DNA from: Xaviernesmea oryzae
GTDB taxonomy: Bacteria > Pseudomonadota > Alphaproteobacteria > Rhizobiales > Rhizobiaceae
Assembly: GCF_900109605.1 (NCBI RefSeq)
Contig: NZ_FOAM01000009.1
Coordinates: 151,583-215,582 of the forward strand
Reading direction: 5' to 3'
DNA length: 64,000 nucleotides
The notes under the pieces: generated by a model
What the model was told of the DNA's origin: nothing
Databases searched by the model: none
Seen by the model: the letters and a program-made list of their open reading frames with translations, nothing else
Made by a program: the position numbers and the translations under genes
Shown here: piece by piece, positions 49,322-57,690 of the stretch
Layout: every line of letters starts with the position of its first letter
How positions within the stretch are numbered: position 1 is the first letter of the stretch

Positions 49322-51364
49322 TCACGGCTTGCGCGAAAACCCGCCGGGCGGCCGCCTCAGACCCGCATCCCGCTGCGGCTCGCCATCGATATCGCCGCTG
49401 AGGATCTGGCGGCGCAGGCTGTTGAAGCGGTCGAGCTGCGGATTGGCGAAGAGGTTGTCGGACGGGCTCTGTGGCATGCCAGGCAACATGGCGGGGGCGT
49501 AGGGCTCGTAGGCTTCCGTCTGTCCCTCGATGTGATCGAGGATGCCAGGAGCGGTGGCCTGCTGGCGTTCGGTCGCCTCGTAGCGCTGTTGAAAGGCGCT
49601 GATATCGGGACCGGAGACGGCGCGCATGCGGGCAACGATCACGCCGAGGTCCAGCGGTTTGGACGTGCCGACCCAACCTTCCTCGGCATGCTGATGGGGC
49701 CGGGGCAGGCGGTTTTGCGGCAGGCGGGTGAAGCGCATGCGCATCGGCACCGGCACCGCCTCGCCGAAGGCGATCGCTTCCCCATTGCCGATCGCCGAGA
49801 GAAAGGTGGTCGTCGAGCTGGAAGCGGTCGGGATCGCGGAGCGGATGATCTCCTGGTCACGCAGATTCGACAGCCGCATGGCGAAGACCGTCGAGCATTG
49901 CGAGAGGATGGTCGGGTCGAGCTCGCTCGGGCGCTGGGTGACGATGCCGAGCGACACCCCGTATTTGCGGCCTTCCTTGGCGATGCGGGCGATAGCCTGG
50001 CGGGTTGGCAGGAAGCCGAGGGCCGCGTCGGCCGGCACATAGCGATGCGCCTCTTCGCAGAGAACGAGAATATGGGCGGCGCCTTCGCTCCAGAGCCCGA
50101 TGTCGAAGGCCATGCGGCAGAGAACGGAGGCGACGGCATTGACGACTTCGCCGGGAATACCCGCCAGCTGAAAGGCCGTGATCGGCCGCCCCTCGCCGGG
50201 TAGGCGGAAGATCTTTGCCAGGATTTCCTGGAAACTGTCGTCCACCGCGCCGGTGGTAAACATGAAGCGGTACCGCGGGTCGTCGAGTGCGGCGAGCAGG
50301 CGGCTCTTCAGCGTGCGCAGGGCGGGCTTCTCGGCCCGGCCTTCCAGCCGCCCGATCCGCTCGTCGATCTGCGCCAGGAGGTCGGTCATGCGGTAGGGAA
50401 CCGGCGTATCGGCCGTCAGTCCGGCGCGGTCGATCTGGCGGCGCAGAAGCCCGCCCTCCATCCCGCCGCGAAAGGCCCGCTTGGCCTCGGGAATGGTCTC
50501 ACGCAAGACGTCATATTCTTCCGGTATGGCCGGCCGTCCGCGAAAGATCACCTCCGCGAATTCGTCCAGCCGCATCAGCCAGAAGGGCAGCTCCAGCGTA
50601 TCCGGATCGACCGTTACGGCCATATCGGGGAAAGCGGCGGCAAATTCATTGTGCGGATCGAGGATGAGCACGCGTAGCTTCGGGTCCGCCTCCACCGCTT
50701 TGCGCAGAAGCAGGGAAATGGCCGAGGATTTGCCGACCCCGGTCGAGCCCAGCACCGCGAAATGCTTCGACAGCATGGAGGGCACGTGGATCGTCGCCTC
50801 GATCGTCTCGTCCTGGGTGAGTTCACCGATGGCGCAGCTGTCTCCCGCATTGCCGTCGTAAATGCGCCGAAGGTCGGCATGGCGGATCCGATGCGCGATG
50901 GCGCCGATATAGGGATAGCGGGTGATGCCTGCGGAAAAGACCTCACGCCCATCCGGCTCGGCATGCACCTCGCCCATCAGTTCGACATCGATGTGGAAGA
51001 GGTTGGCGTCGCGCTCGTCCCAGGCCTTGGTAGCGCTCTGCATCGATGCCACGAGAGCGACAACGCGGTTCTGGCCGACGGAGATCGACACCAGCCGGCC
51101 GACCGACCAGAGTTCCGTCAAAGTGGTCTCGCCATTTGGCGCTTGCGCTGCGATCACCGCATGATAGCCGTCGCAGGCGACGACACGGCCCAGGAAGCGG
51201 TTTCCGGGCGTGAGAACGTCGCGGCGGTTCTGCTCATCCGCGCCGATGGAACCAAGTGCTTCGCGATCGGTCAACACGCCATCCTCATGCCTGCGCGGCG
51301 CAGAATAGGACATGCGGTTTAAGAAGCCGTTCATAGGAATCGACCAAAATTCACGGCTTTCCAT
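49322..51364 (-). CDS. HerA-like ATPase/helicase (DUF87 family)
   Basis: A 680-residue FtsK/HerA-superfamily ATPase. The N-terminal about 180 residues form a HAS-barrel-like domain (GRVVACDGYHAVIAA). Walker A is GSTGVGKS at 206-213, and LRVLILDPHNEFAAAF follows. The Walker B region AHILVLCEEAHRYVP lies in the second half, with the following VTQRPSELDPTILSQCSTVFAMRL typical of HerA. HerA proteins work with nucleases in DNA end processing or defence, but no NurA-like nuclease is adjacent. The start is uncertain: ATGs at 51364, 51334 and 51313 all lack strong ribosome sites. It is divergent from the ilv leader. Confidence 0.88.
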   Translation of the reverse strand: MESREFWSIPMNGFLNRMSYSAPRRHEDGVLTDREALGSIGADEQNRRDVLTPGNRFLGRVVACDGYHAVIAAQAPNGETTLTELWSVGRLVSISVGQNRVVALVASMQSATKAWDERDANLFHIDVELMGEVHAEPDGREVFSAGITRYPYIGAIAHRIRHADLRRIYDGNAGDSCAIGELTQDETIEATIHVPSMLSKHFAVLGSTGVGKSSAISLLLRKAVEADPKLRVLILDPHNEFAAAFPDMAVTVDPDTLELPFWLMRLDEFAEVIFRGRPAIPEEYDVLRETIPEAKRAFRGGMEGGLLRRQIDRAGLTADTPVPYRMTDLLAQIDERIGRLEGRAEKPALRTLKSRLLAALDDPRYRFMFTTGAVDDSFQEILAKIFRLPGEGRPITAFQLAGIPGEVVNAVASVLCRMAFDIGLWSEGAAHILVLCEEAHRYVPADAALGFLPTRQAIARIAKEGRKYGVSLGIVTQRPSELDPTILSQCSTVFAMRLSNLRDQEIIRSAIPTASSSTTTFLSAIGNGEAIAFGEAVPVPMRMRFTRLPQNRLPRPHQHAEEGWVGTSKPLDLGVIVARMRAVSGPDISAFQQRYEATERQQATAPGILDHIEGQTEAYEPYAPAMLPGMPQSPSDNLFANPQLDRFNSLRRQILSGDIDGEPQRDAGLRRPPGGFSRKP

Positions 51365-51495
51365 GCTGCAATGCCGAAGATTTCGCCTAGAGAACCTGTT
51401 TCTGGCAAGAAACTGAGCCTGGCAGGGCCAGTCATTTTCGATTTCGCCGGCTCAAGCGTTGACGGCTGCGAGGTTTGTGGCTAACACTCCCCGCC

Positions 51496-51552
51496 ATGAT
51501 TATTCGTAGCGAAATTCTTGTGGTGGGCTGGCGCATGGGCAGGATGGTGTAA
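51496..51552 (+). CDS. ilv operon leader peptide
   Basis: An 18-residue frame encoding MIIRSEILVVGWRMGRMV and ending in TAA. Seven of its 18 codons are for Ile, Leu or Val, clustered at 2-3 and 7-10, as expected for a regulatory peptide that senses charged branched-chain tRNAs. Its 3' part overlaps the first arm of a predicted attenuator. It lies 150 bp upstream of ilvB. No strong ribosome-binding site was found (CCCCGCC precedes the ATG), so translation efficiency is uncertain. Confidence 0.75.
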   Translation: MIIRSEILVVGWRMGRMV

Positions 51553-51608
51553 CCATCCGGCGATAGCCTCCCATGCGCGATCCAAGGCTCCTGACGGGGC
51601 CTTTTTTT
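51531..51608 (+). promoter_or_regulatory. Transcription attenuator of ilvB
   Basis: The terminator is aaggctcc (51584-51591), loop tgac, ggggcctt (51596-51603), then a T run. Upstream, gcgcatggg (51531-51539, inside the leader frame) pairs perfectly with cccatgcgc (51570-51578), with a smaller hairpin ggatgg/ccatcc between. Alternatively agcct (51565-51569) pairs with aggct (51585-51589), which would break the terminator. A ribosome stalled at the Ile/Leu/Val codons (51514-51525) would mask the first arm and favour that antiterminator. This is the classic attenuation logic, inferred here from pairing. Confidence 0.8.
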
Positions 51609-51701
51609 ATGCCCGAAACCACCCTCTTGCCTGAAACCACTGCCTGACAAACCTCCTGCCTGGAAGACCATGATGGGCGGACACGAACGGAACAAGAAGC
51701 C

Positions 51702-53489
51702 ATGAGCGACACAGACAATCGGATGACAGGCGCGGAAATCGTTCTGCGCGCGCTGAAGGACAACGGCGTCGAGGTGATCTTTGGCTATCCGGGGGGCGCC
51801 GTGCTTCCGATCTATGACGAGATCTTTCAGCAGGACGACATCAAGCATATTCTGGTCCGCCACGAACAGGGTGCCGGCCATATGGCCGAGGGCTATGCGC
51901 GCTCCACGGGCAAGTGCGGCGTCATGCTGGTCACGTCCGGTCCCGGCGCTACCAATGCCGTCACGCCGCTTCAGGATGCGCTGATGGATTCCATTCCGCT
52001 GGTCTGTATCTCGGGCCAGGTCCCGACCTCGCTGATCGGCTCGGACGCCTTCCAGGAATGCGACACGGTCGGCATCACCCGGCCCTGCACCAAGCACAAT
52101 TGGCTGGTCAAGGACGTCAACGAGCTGGCGGGCATCATTCATGAAGCCTTCCGGATCGCCCAGTCCGGTCGTCCGGGCCCCGTCGTCGTCGATATTCCCA
52201 AGGATGTTCAGTTCGCCACCGGCACCTATCGGGCGCCGCAGGAAGCCCGCGTCCAGACGAGCTACCAGCCGAAGACCTCAGGCGATGTCGCCCGCATCGA
52301 ACAGGCGGTCGCGCTGATGCGCACGGCCCGCCGGCCCGTCATCTATTCCGGCGGCGGTGTCGTCAATTCCGGCCCAGAAGCGTCGAAACTGCTGCGCGAG
52401 CTGGTTGAGCTGACCGGCTTTCCGATCACCTCGACGCTGATGGGCCTCGGCGCCTATCCGGCTTCGGGCGCGAACTGGCTCGGCATGCTGGGCATGCACG
52501 GCACATATGAGGCCAATATGGCCATGCATGATTGCGACGTCATGGTCTGCATCGGCGCCCGTTTCGACGACCGCATCACCGGCCGCCTCAATGCCTTCTC
52601 GCCCAATTCCAAGAAGATCCACATCGATATCGATCCCTCCTCGATCAACAAGACGGTTCGTGTCGACATTCCGATCCTCGGCGATGTCGGCCGGGTGCTG
52701 GAGGACATGGTGCGGCTGTGGCGGGCCTCGGCCGGTCCGGCCAAGCCGCAAGGCGGCGAGCAGCTCTCCGACTGGTGGGCGTCGATCGCCCGCTGGCGCG
52801 CGCGCAATTCGCTGGCCTACAGGCCGAGCAGCGACGTCATCATGCCGCAATATGCTATCCAGCGGCTTTATGAGCTGAGCAAGGGTCGCGATACCTATAT
52901 CACCACAGAGGTTGGCCAGCACCAGATGTGGGCTGCCCAGTTCTACGGCTTCGAGCAGCCGAATCGTTGGATGACCTCGGGCGGGTTGGGCACGATGGGC
53001 TATGGCTTCCCGGCGGCGATCGGCGTCCAGGTCGCCCATCCCGAGAGCTTGGTCATCGACATTGCCGGTGATGCCTCGATCCAGATGTGCATCCAGGAAA
53101 TGTCCTGCGCCGTGCAATATGGCCTGCCGGTCAAGATCTTCATCCTCAACAACCAATATATGGGCATGGTCCGCCAGTGGCAGCAGTTGCTGCATGGCAA
53201 CCGGCTGTCCAACTCCTATACCGAGGCCATGCCCGATTTCGTCAAGTTGGCGGAAGCCTATGGAGGCGTCGGCATCCGCTGCGAGGATCCGGCCGAGCTC
53301 GATGACGCCATCCGCATGATGATCGATACGCCGGCGCCCGTGATCTTCGACTGCCGCGTCGCCAATCTCGCCAATTGCTTCCCGATGATTCCCTCGGGCA
53401 AGGCACATAACGAGATGCTGCTGCCAGACGAGGCCACCGACGAAGCCGTGGCCACGGCCATCGACGCCAAGGGCCGTCAGCTGGTTTGA
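51702..53489 (+). CDS. ilvB: Acetolactate synthase large (catalytic) subunit
   Basis: ThDP- and FAD-dependent enzyme that condenses two pyruvates (or pyruvate and 2-oxobutyrate) in valine, leucine and isoleucine synthesis. The 595-residue protein has the catalytic Glu in VRHEQGAGHMAEGYAR near residue 55, the FAD-binding middle domain, and the ThDP motif starting GDASIQMCIQE and ending LNNQYMGMVRQW near residue 455-490. The start follows GGAACAAGAAG. In most proteobacteria the small subunit is the next gene; here a toxin-antitoxin pair intervenes. Confidence 0.97.
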   Translation: MSDTDNRMTGAEIVLRALKDNGVEVIFGYPGGAVLPIYDEIFQQDDIKHILVRHEQGAGHMAEGYARSTGKCGVMLVTSGPGATNAVTPLQDALMDSIPLVCISGQVPTSLIGSDAFQECDTVGITRPCTKHNWLVKDVNELAGIIHEAFRIAQSGRPGPVVVDIPKDVQFATGTYRAPQEARVQTSYQPKTSGDVARIEQAVALMRTARRPVIYSGGGVVNSGPEASKLLRELVELTGFPITSTLMGLGAYPASGANWLGMLGMHGTYEANMAMHDCDVMVCIGARFDDRITGRLNAFSPNSKKIHIDIDPSSINKTVRVDIPILGDVGRVLEDMVRLWRASAGPAKPQGGEQLSDWWASIARWRARNSLAYRPSSDVIMPQYAIQRLYELSKGRDTYITTEVGQHQMWAAQFYGFEQPNRWMTSGGLGTMGYGFPAAIGVQVAHPESLVIDIAGDASIQMCIQEMSCAVQYGLPVKIFILNNQYMGMVRQWQQLLHGNRLSNSYTEAMPDFVKLAEAYGGVGIRCEDPAELDDAIRMMIDTPAPVIFDCRVANLANCFPMIPSGKAHNEMLLPDEATDEAVATAIDAKGRQLV

Positions 53490-53497
53490 TCGGCGCT

Positions 53498-53527
53498 CAG
53501 GAAGGCTGTAGTCTTGCAGCCTTCCTG
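53498..53527 (+). other. Perfect 11-bp hairpin between ilvB and vapB
   Basis: caggaaggctg (53498-53508) pairs exactly with 53517-53527 across an 8-base loop, starting 9 bp after the ilvB stop. No T tail follows, so it is more likely a processing, stability or weak termination element than a full terminator. Confidence 0.7.
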
Positions 53528-53545
53528 CCTGCCTTGGAGGGGCGC

Positions 53546-53869
53546 ATGACCAGAGCACGCATCTCGGAAAATGGAACGCTGACGCTGCCGCGTGCGCTGC
53601 GCGAAGCCGTTGGCCTTTCGCCGGGCGCGGAGGTGGAGATTTCGCAAAGCGGTGGCCGGCTGGTCGTCGAACCGGTGCCGCCGGCAGCACTGGAAGTGGA
53701 GGCCGGGGAGGGAGCGAAACGGCTGACGGTGGCGGAATTCCTTGCGCAACGCATTCCTTATGACGGTCCGCCGATGACTGATGAGATGATGGATAAAGCC
53801 ATTCTGGATGAGGCTAGGCGGCGCTGGGAGCGTGTACAGCGACAATTGGATGAAGATTTACGCGATTGA
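53546..53869 (+). CDS. AbrB/MazE-type antitoxin (VapB-like)
   Basis: A 107-residue protein whose N-terminal about 48 residues form a SpoVT/AbrB DNA-binding domain (ARISENGTLTLPRALREAVGLSPGAEVEI, in part). The C-terminal half is acidic and flexible (TDEMMDKAILDEARRRWERVQRQLDEDLRD, in part), as expected for the toxin-neutralising arm. GGAGGGG lies just upstream of the ATG at 53546; the frame is open further left without similarity. It overlaps the PIN-domain gene by 20 bp. Autoregulation of the operon by such proteins is typical. Confidence 0.9.
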   Translation: MTRARISENGTLTLPRALREAVGLSPGAEVEISQSGGRLVVEPVPPAALEVEAGEGAKRLTVAEFLAQRIPYDGPPMTDEMMDKAILDEARRRWERVQRQLDEDLRD

Positions 53870-54275
53870 TACCAACATACTCGTGCGTTTGCTTGTTCTG
53901 GTTGACGAAGAGCAGACACGGATTGCCGAAGATCTGCTCCTGCATTCTCGTCTCGTGATCATGTGGAGCGTGCTTCTGGAAACGGAATGGATCCTCCGAA
54001 GCGTCGTAAAGGCGGATCGAAAAACCGTGAACGAGAAATTTCGGTTTCTTTTGACGATGCCCTCTCTTGAGGTCGAACAGCCTGAAGAGATGGCGAGAGT
54101 TCTCGACCTGCATGAGGCGGGAATGGACTTTGCCGATGCCATGCATGTCGTCTTGGCGGGCACACGGACATTTATCACTTTCGACCGCGCGCTTGTTCGA
54201 CGCGCGAAACGCAAATGGCCTGAAGCCAGGGTTAAACTGGCACAAGACGCCGGAGAGGACAGTCAAGGATCATGA
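53850..54275 (+). CDS. PIN-domain toxin (VapC-like ribonuclease)
   Basis: A 141-residue PIN-domain protein with the expected acidic residues: Asp in IDTNILVR near 7, Glu in LLETEWILRS near 43, Asp in GMDFADAMHV near 95 and Asp in TFDRALVRR near 117. VapC toxins are Mg-dependent endoribonucleases, often cleaving tRNA or rRNA. The gene overlaps the antitoxin by 20 bp, and its stop overlaps the ilvH start (ATGA). Codon use is a little more A+T-rich than in ilvB and ilvH. No key residue is missing, so the toxin looks active. Confidence 0.9.
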   Translation: MKIYAIDTNILVRLLVLVDEEQTRIAEDLLLHSRLVIMWSVLLETEWILRSVVKADRKTVNEKFRFLLTMPSLEVEQPEEMARVLDLHEAGMDFADAMHVVLAGTRTFITFDRALVRRAKRKWPEARVKLAQDAGEDSQGS

Positions 54276-54844
54276 ACGCACACCTACAGCCGACGGGATC
54301 GGCCTATTTCATCGCACAGGAAACAGAGAAGGCCGAAAAGCACACGTTGTCGGTGCTGGTGGACAATGAGCCGGGCGTGCTGGCGCGCGTCATCGGCCTG
54401 TTTTCCGGCCGGGGCTACAATATCGAGAGCCTGACCGTCTCGGAAACCGAGCATGAGGCACATCTCTCACGCATCACTATCGTCACGCGCGGTACGGGGC
54501 ATGTGCTCGAGCAGATCAAGGCGCAGCTGGAGCGGATCGTTCCGGTCCACCATGTGGTCGACCTGACGGTGCGCGCCAATGCGCTCGGCCACGAGCGCCC
54601 GATCGAGCGCGAAGTCGCGCTGCTGAAGGTCAAGGGACAGGGCGAGACCCGCGCGGAAACGCTGCGGCTAGCCGATGCCTTTCATGCCAAGGTGGTGGAC
54701 GCAACCGTCGATCACTTCATTTTCGAAATCACCGGCAAGTCGTCCAAGATCGATCAGTTCGTGGCGATCGTGAAGCCGCTGGGCCTGATCGAGGTCTGCC
54801 GCACCGGGATCGCGGCGATGAATCGCGGCTCGCAAGGCATGTAA
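54272..54844 (+). CDS. ilvH: Acetolactate synthase small (regulatory) subunit
   Basis: Regulatory subunit that binds valine and stimulates the large subunit. The 190-residue protein has an N-terminal ACT domain (TLSVLVDNEPGVLARVIGLFSGRGYNIESL, in part) and the family's C-terminal domain (REVALLKVKGQGETRAE). The ATG overlaps the toxin stop codon by ATGA, so its translation may be coupled to that of the toxin. The ribosome site (AGGATC) lies inside the toxin gene. A terminator follows. Confidence 0.97.
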   Translation: MNAHLQPTGSAYFIAQETEKAEKHTLSVLVDNEPGVLARVIGLFSGRGYNIESLTVSETEHEAHLSRITIVTRGTGHVLEQIKAQLERIVPVHHVVDLTVRANALGHERPIEREVALLKVKGQGETRAETLRLADAFHAKVVDATVDHFIFEITGKSSKIDQFVAIVKPLGLIEVCRTGIAAMNRGSQGM

Positions 54845-54865
54845 GCGGTCAACTCTGTGGTGTCG

Positions 54866-54900
54866 AAAGGCTGCCTCGCTTGTGCGCGGGCGGCCTTTTT
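54866..54900 (+). terminator. Intrinsic terminator of ilvH
   Basis: An 11-bp stem with G-T wobbles (aaaggctgcct, 54866-54876, paired with the ggcggccttt region) and a T run at 54896-54900, 22 bp after the stop. Confidence 0.8.
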
Positions 54901-54921
54901 GCGCTAATGTCGCGTGGGTGA

Positions 54922-56034
54922 TCAAAGTCCCGGAGCGTCAGACGGTTGCGTGCGCCCGGCCATCATGCGTGCCAGCGCCGGGCCGATCAATGTCACCAGG
55001 ATCAGGCGGGCTGTCTGCAGCGCCATGACGAAGGGGACGTCGACATCGCTGGAAGCGGCGATGATGGCGATAGAATCCATTCCGCCGGGGCTGGTCGCCA
55101 GATAGGCGGTCAGCGGGTCGATGCCGGCCACTGTGGCCAGAAGAGCCGCCAGAAGCCCCGACAGGCTGATCAACACCACGATCGACAGAATTGTCGGCAG
55201 GAGGGCGCGGCGGGCATGGGCGATGATGGCGCGGTTGAAGCCAAGGCCGATATTCCAGCCGAGCAGCGCATAGCCCATGGCCAGCAGCCAGTTGGGAAGC
55301 GCGATCGTCATCACGCCGGTGGCATTCAGGATACCGCCGATGATGAAGGGCGCCATGACGCCGCCGGCCGGTAGCTTCAGCGCGATGCCAAGTGCGGTGG
55401 TGGCGGCCGCCATGGCCAGCGTCTGCGCCAGCACACGGGGATCGACCGCGTTGAAGAGGTCGAGAGGTGGCGGCTCCCTGCCTGAAACGCCGACCCAGTA
55501 ATGCGCCACGAGTGCGGCGCAGCCTGCGACGAAGAGCACGCGCAGATATTGCATGAAGGCGACGAGGCGCGCATCCGCGCCATAGGCTTCGGCCATGATC
55601 ATCATCGTGCCGGCGGCGCCGGCCGAACAGCCCCAGATCGCCGTGGTGCCCGGCAGGATGTTGAGGCGGCTGATCGCCCAGCCGCTCAGCGTGCTCATGG
55701 CGATAACGGCGACGATGATGCCGAGAAAGAGCGGCCAGTTACCCAAAAAGGTCAGAAGAATATTGCCGGTGATCACCCCGGCGATCATCGTGCCGATCAA
55801 GGCCTGGGAGACGATGACCGTAGACTTCGGCGGCCGGATGGTGGCGCCCGACAGGCCGAAGCCAATGGCGGTCAGCATCGGCCCCATCAGGAGTGCCGCC
55901 GGCAAGCCGGACCAGTCCAGAAGGGCTGCCAGGATGACGGAGGTGCCGATGAGGAGAAGCCATTGAAGGGGCTTTGCCAGGCGCGCCAGGCCGCCCGGTT
56001 CAGGTGGCCTGGTCAGATTGGGATCTGTCGGCAT
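54922..56034 (-). CDS. AbrB-duplication membrane protein
   Basis: A 370-residue polytopic membrane protein of about ten helices, with two repeated halves of the AbrB-duplication family: AALLMGPMLTAIGFGLSGATIR in the first half and GVMAPFIIGGILNATGVMTIALPNWLLAMGYALLGWNIGLGF (in part) in the second, each with its GP/PGG turns (YLATSPGGMDSIAI). Proteins of this family have been labelled ammonia monooxygenase or transcriptional regulator, but they look like transporters of unknown substrate. They are not related to the SpoVT/AbrB DNA-binding domain of the nearby antitoxin. The gene converges on ilvH. Confidence 0.83.
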   Translation of the reverse strand: MPTDPNLTRPPEPGGLARLAKPLQWLLLIGTSVILAALLDWSGLPAALLMGPMLTAIGFGLSGATIRPPKSTVIVSQALIGTMIAGVITGNILLTFLGNWPLFLGIIVAVIAMSTLSGWAISRLNILPGTTAIWGCSAGAAGTMMIMAEAYGADARLVAFMQYLRVLFVAGCAALVAHYWVGVSGREPPPLDLFNAVDPRVLAQTLAMAAATTALGIALKLPAGGVMAPFIIGGILNATGVMTIALPNWLLAMGYALLGWNIGLGFNRAIIAHARRALLPTILSIVVLISLSGLLAALLATVAGIDPLTAYLATSPGGMDSIAIIAASSDVDVPFVMALQTARLILVTLIGPALARMMAGRTQPSDAPGL

Positions 56035-56428
56035 GATACGACGTCTTTCCCGAATAGTGTCAGCGGATGTGGCATGCGAAGAAGACGCTGTAACGGTTTC
56101 AATCGACGCATCATCCGGACATCAATTCGACCTGAGGAAACCATGTAGCGGCCTATCCCTGACGCGATTATGGCGTGCGTCACGACCCGTCGGTGCGCGA
56201 GGATGGGGTCAGATCTGTTGGCATTCCTGCCGCCTGATCGAGGCGATGAGCAGGTGCCGTGGTAACAGAGGCCGGCACGGCAGGCGAGGGCAAAATCTGC
56301 CGCATGGGTGCGAATAAGCAAGAGGCTTGCTGGCAACAGCCGTCTTAGATGTTCTTTTTTTGTTCGTATCGCTCTCTCGCTGGCCGAGAGCGGTTGCACT
56401 TTGCCGTCGAATCCTGCCATGTCGGCCC
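56035..56428 (+). other. Gap of about 390 bp with no recognised gene
   Basis: Region between the divergent membrane protein and helicase genes; probably holds both promoters. I see no RNA or small gene. The helicase frame is open from 56327, without similarity. Confidence 0.4.
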
Positions 56429-57559
56429 ATGCAGTTCGCGCCCCAACAGGATGAGGCACTGAAGGCCGTCGACCGATGGCTGAAGGAAGGCCGCAGCCAG
56501 CTTTTCCGTCTGTTCGGCTATGCCGGAACGGGCAAGACGACGCTTGCCCGCCATTTTGCCGAGCAGGTGGATGGCGAGGTGGTTTTCTGCGCGTTCACAG
56601 GCAAGGCGGCCCAGGTGCTGCGCTCGAAGGGCGCGACCAATGCCAAAACCATCCATTCGCTGATCTACCGCCCGCGCGGCGAGGAGGAGGTTTCCGACGA
56701 GGAAACCGGCAAGACCTCGATCGCCCCGATGTTTTCGATCAACCGCCAAAGCCCGGTCGCCAAGGCAGCGCTGATCATCGTTGACGAATGTTCGATGGTG
56801 GACGAGGCTCTGGGCCGTGACCTGATGAGCTTCGGCACACCGATCCTGGTTCTGGGCGATCCCGGCCAGCTGCCGCCTGTCTCAGGCGGCGGCTTCTTTA
56901 CCAATGAAGAGCCGGATTTTCTGCTGACCGAGATCCATCGCCAGGCACGTGACAATCCGATCATCCAGCTTGCCATGCAGGTGCGCGAGGGCAAGGAGGT
57001 CATGTATGGTGATTATGGCAATGGCGCGCGCGTGATCTCGAAGAACGAGGTAACGCAGGCCCTGGTGCTGGAGGCGGATCAGGTGCTCGTCGGCACCAAT
57101 CGTACGCGTCGGCGCTACAATACGCGCCTGCGGGAGCTCAAAGGCTTTAGCACCGACTATCCGCAATCCGGCGACAAGCTGGTCTGCCTGCGCAATGATC
57201 CGGCCAAGGGCCTTTTGAACGGCTCGCTCTGGCAGGTGATGACCTCGTCCAAGGAAACGGTGAAGCCAGGGATCAACCTGATGATCCGGCCGGAGGACGA
57301 CGACATGGACCGTGGTGCGGCCAAGATCAAGCTGTTGAAGGCCGCCTTCGAGGAGAGCGAGGGCGAGATACCCTGGTCGACCCGCAAGCGCTATGACGAG
57401 TTCGACTATGGCTATGCGCTGACCGTGCACAAGGCACAGGGCTCGCAGTGGAACAATGTCGTGCTGTTTGATGAGAGCTTCGCCTTTCGCGATAGCCGCG
57501 AGCGCTGGCTCTACACGGGTATCACCCGCGCGGCCGAAACCTTGACCATCGTGCGCTGA
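56429..57559 (+). CDS. RecD2-like ATP-dependent helicase
   Basis: A 376-residue superfamily 1B helicase. Walker A is FGYAGTGKTTLARHF near residue 32. Motif II is IIVDECSMVDEAL near 115, the GDPGQLPPV motif III lies near 137, and ALTVHKAQGSQWNNVVLF followed by WLYTGITRAAETLTIV gives motifs V and VI at the C-terminus. It is a compact RecD-like protein without RecB or RecC partners. A role in repair or recombination is inferred. The ATG at 56429 starts right at the domain. Confidence 0.9.
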   Translation: MQFAPQQDEALKAVDRWLKEGRSQLFRLFGYAGTGKTTLARHFAEQVDGEVVFCAFTGKAAQVLRSKGATNAKTIHSLIYRPRGEEEVSDEETGKTSIAPMFSINRQSPVAKAALIIVDECSMVDEALGRDLMSFGTPILVLGDPGQLPPVSGGGFFTNEEPDFLLTEIHRQARDNPIIQLAMQVREGKEVMYGDYGNGARVISKNEVTQALVLEADQVLVGTNRTRRRYNTRLRELKGFSTDYPQSGDKLVCLRNDPAKGLLNGSLWQVMTSSKETVKPGINLMIRPEDDDMDRGAAKIKLLKAAFEESEGEIPWSTRKRYDEFDYGYALTVHKAQGSQWNNVVLFDESFAFRDSRERWLYTGITRAAETLTIVR

Positions 57560-57690
57560 CGAGGGGAGAGGCGCGCTGCATGACGCCACGTCTATCCGGA
57601 AAGCTTGTCTCCGTCACAAAAGCGCTGCACCCAAAGGCAACGCTTTGCGGTACAAGCAGGGGCAATTTCCGTTCTCAGTGAGTCCCGATC

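Noticed and set aside
54922..56034. AbrB membrane protein as part of the toxin-antitoxin system
   Set aside because: It shares only a family name with the AbrB-type antitoxin; it is a polytopic membrane protein on the opposite strand after a terminator.
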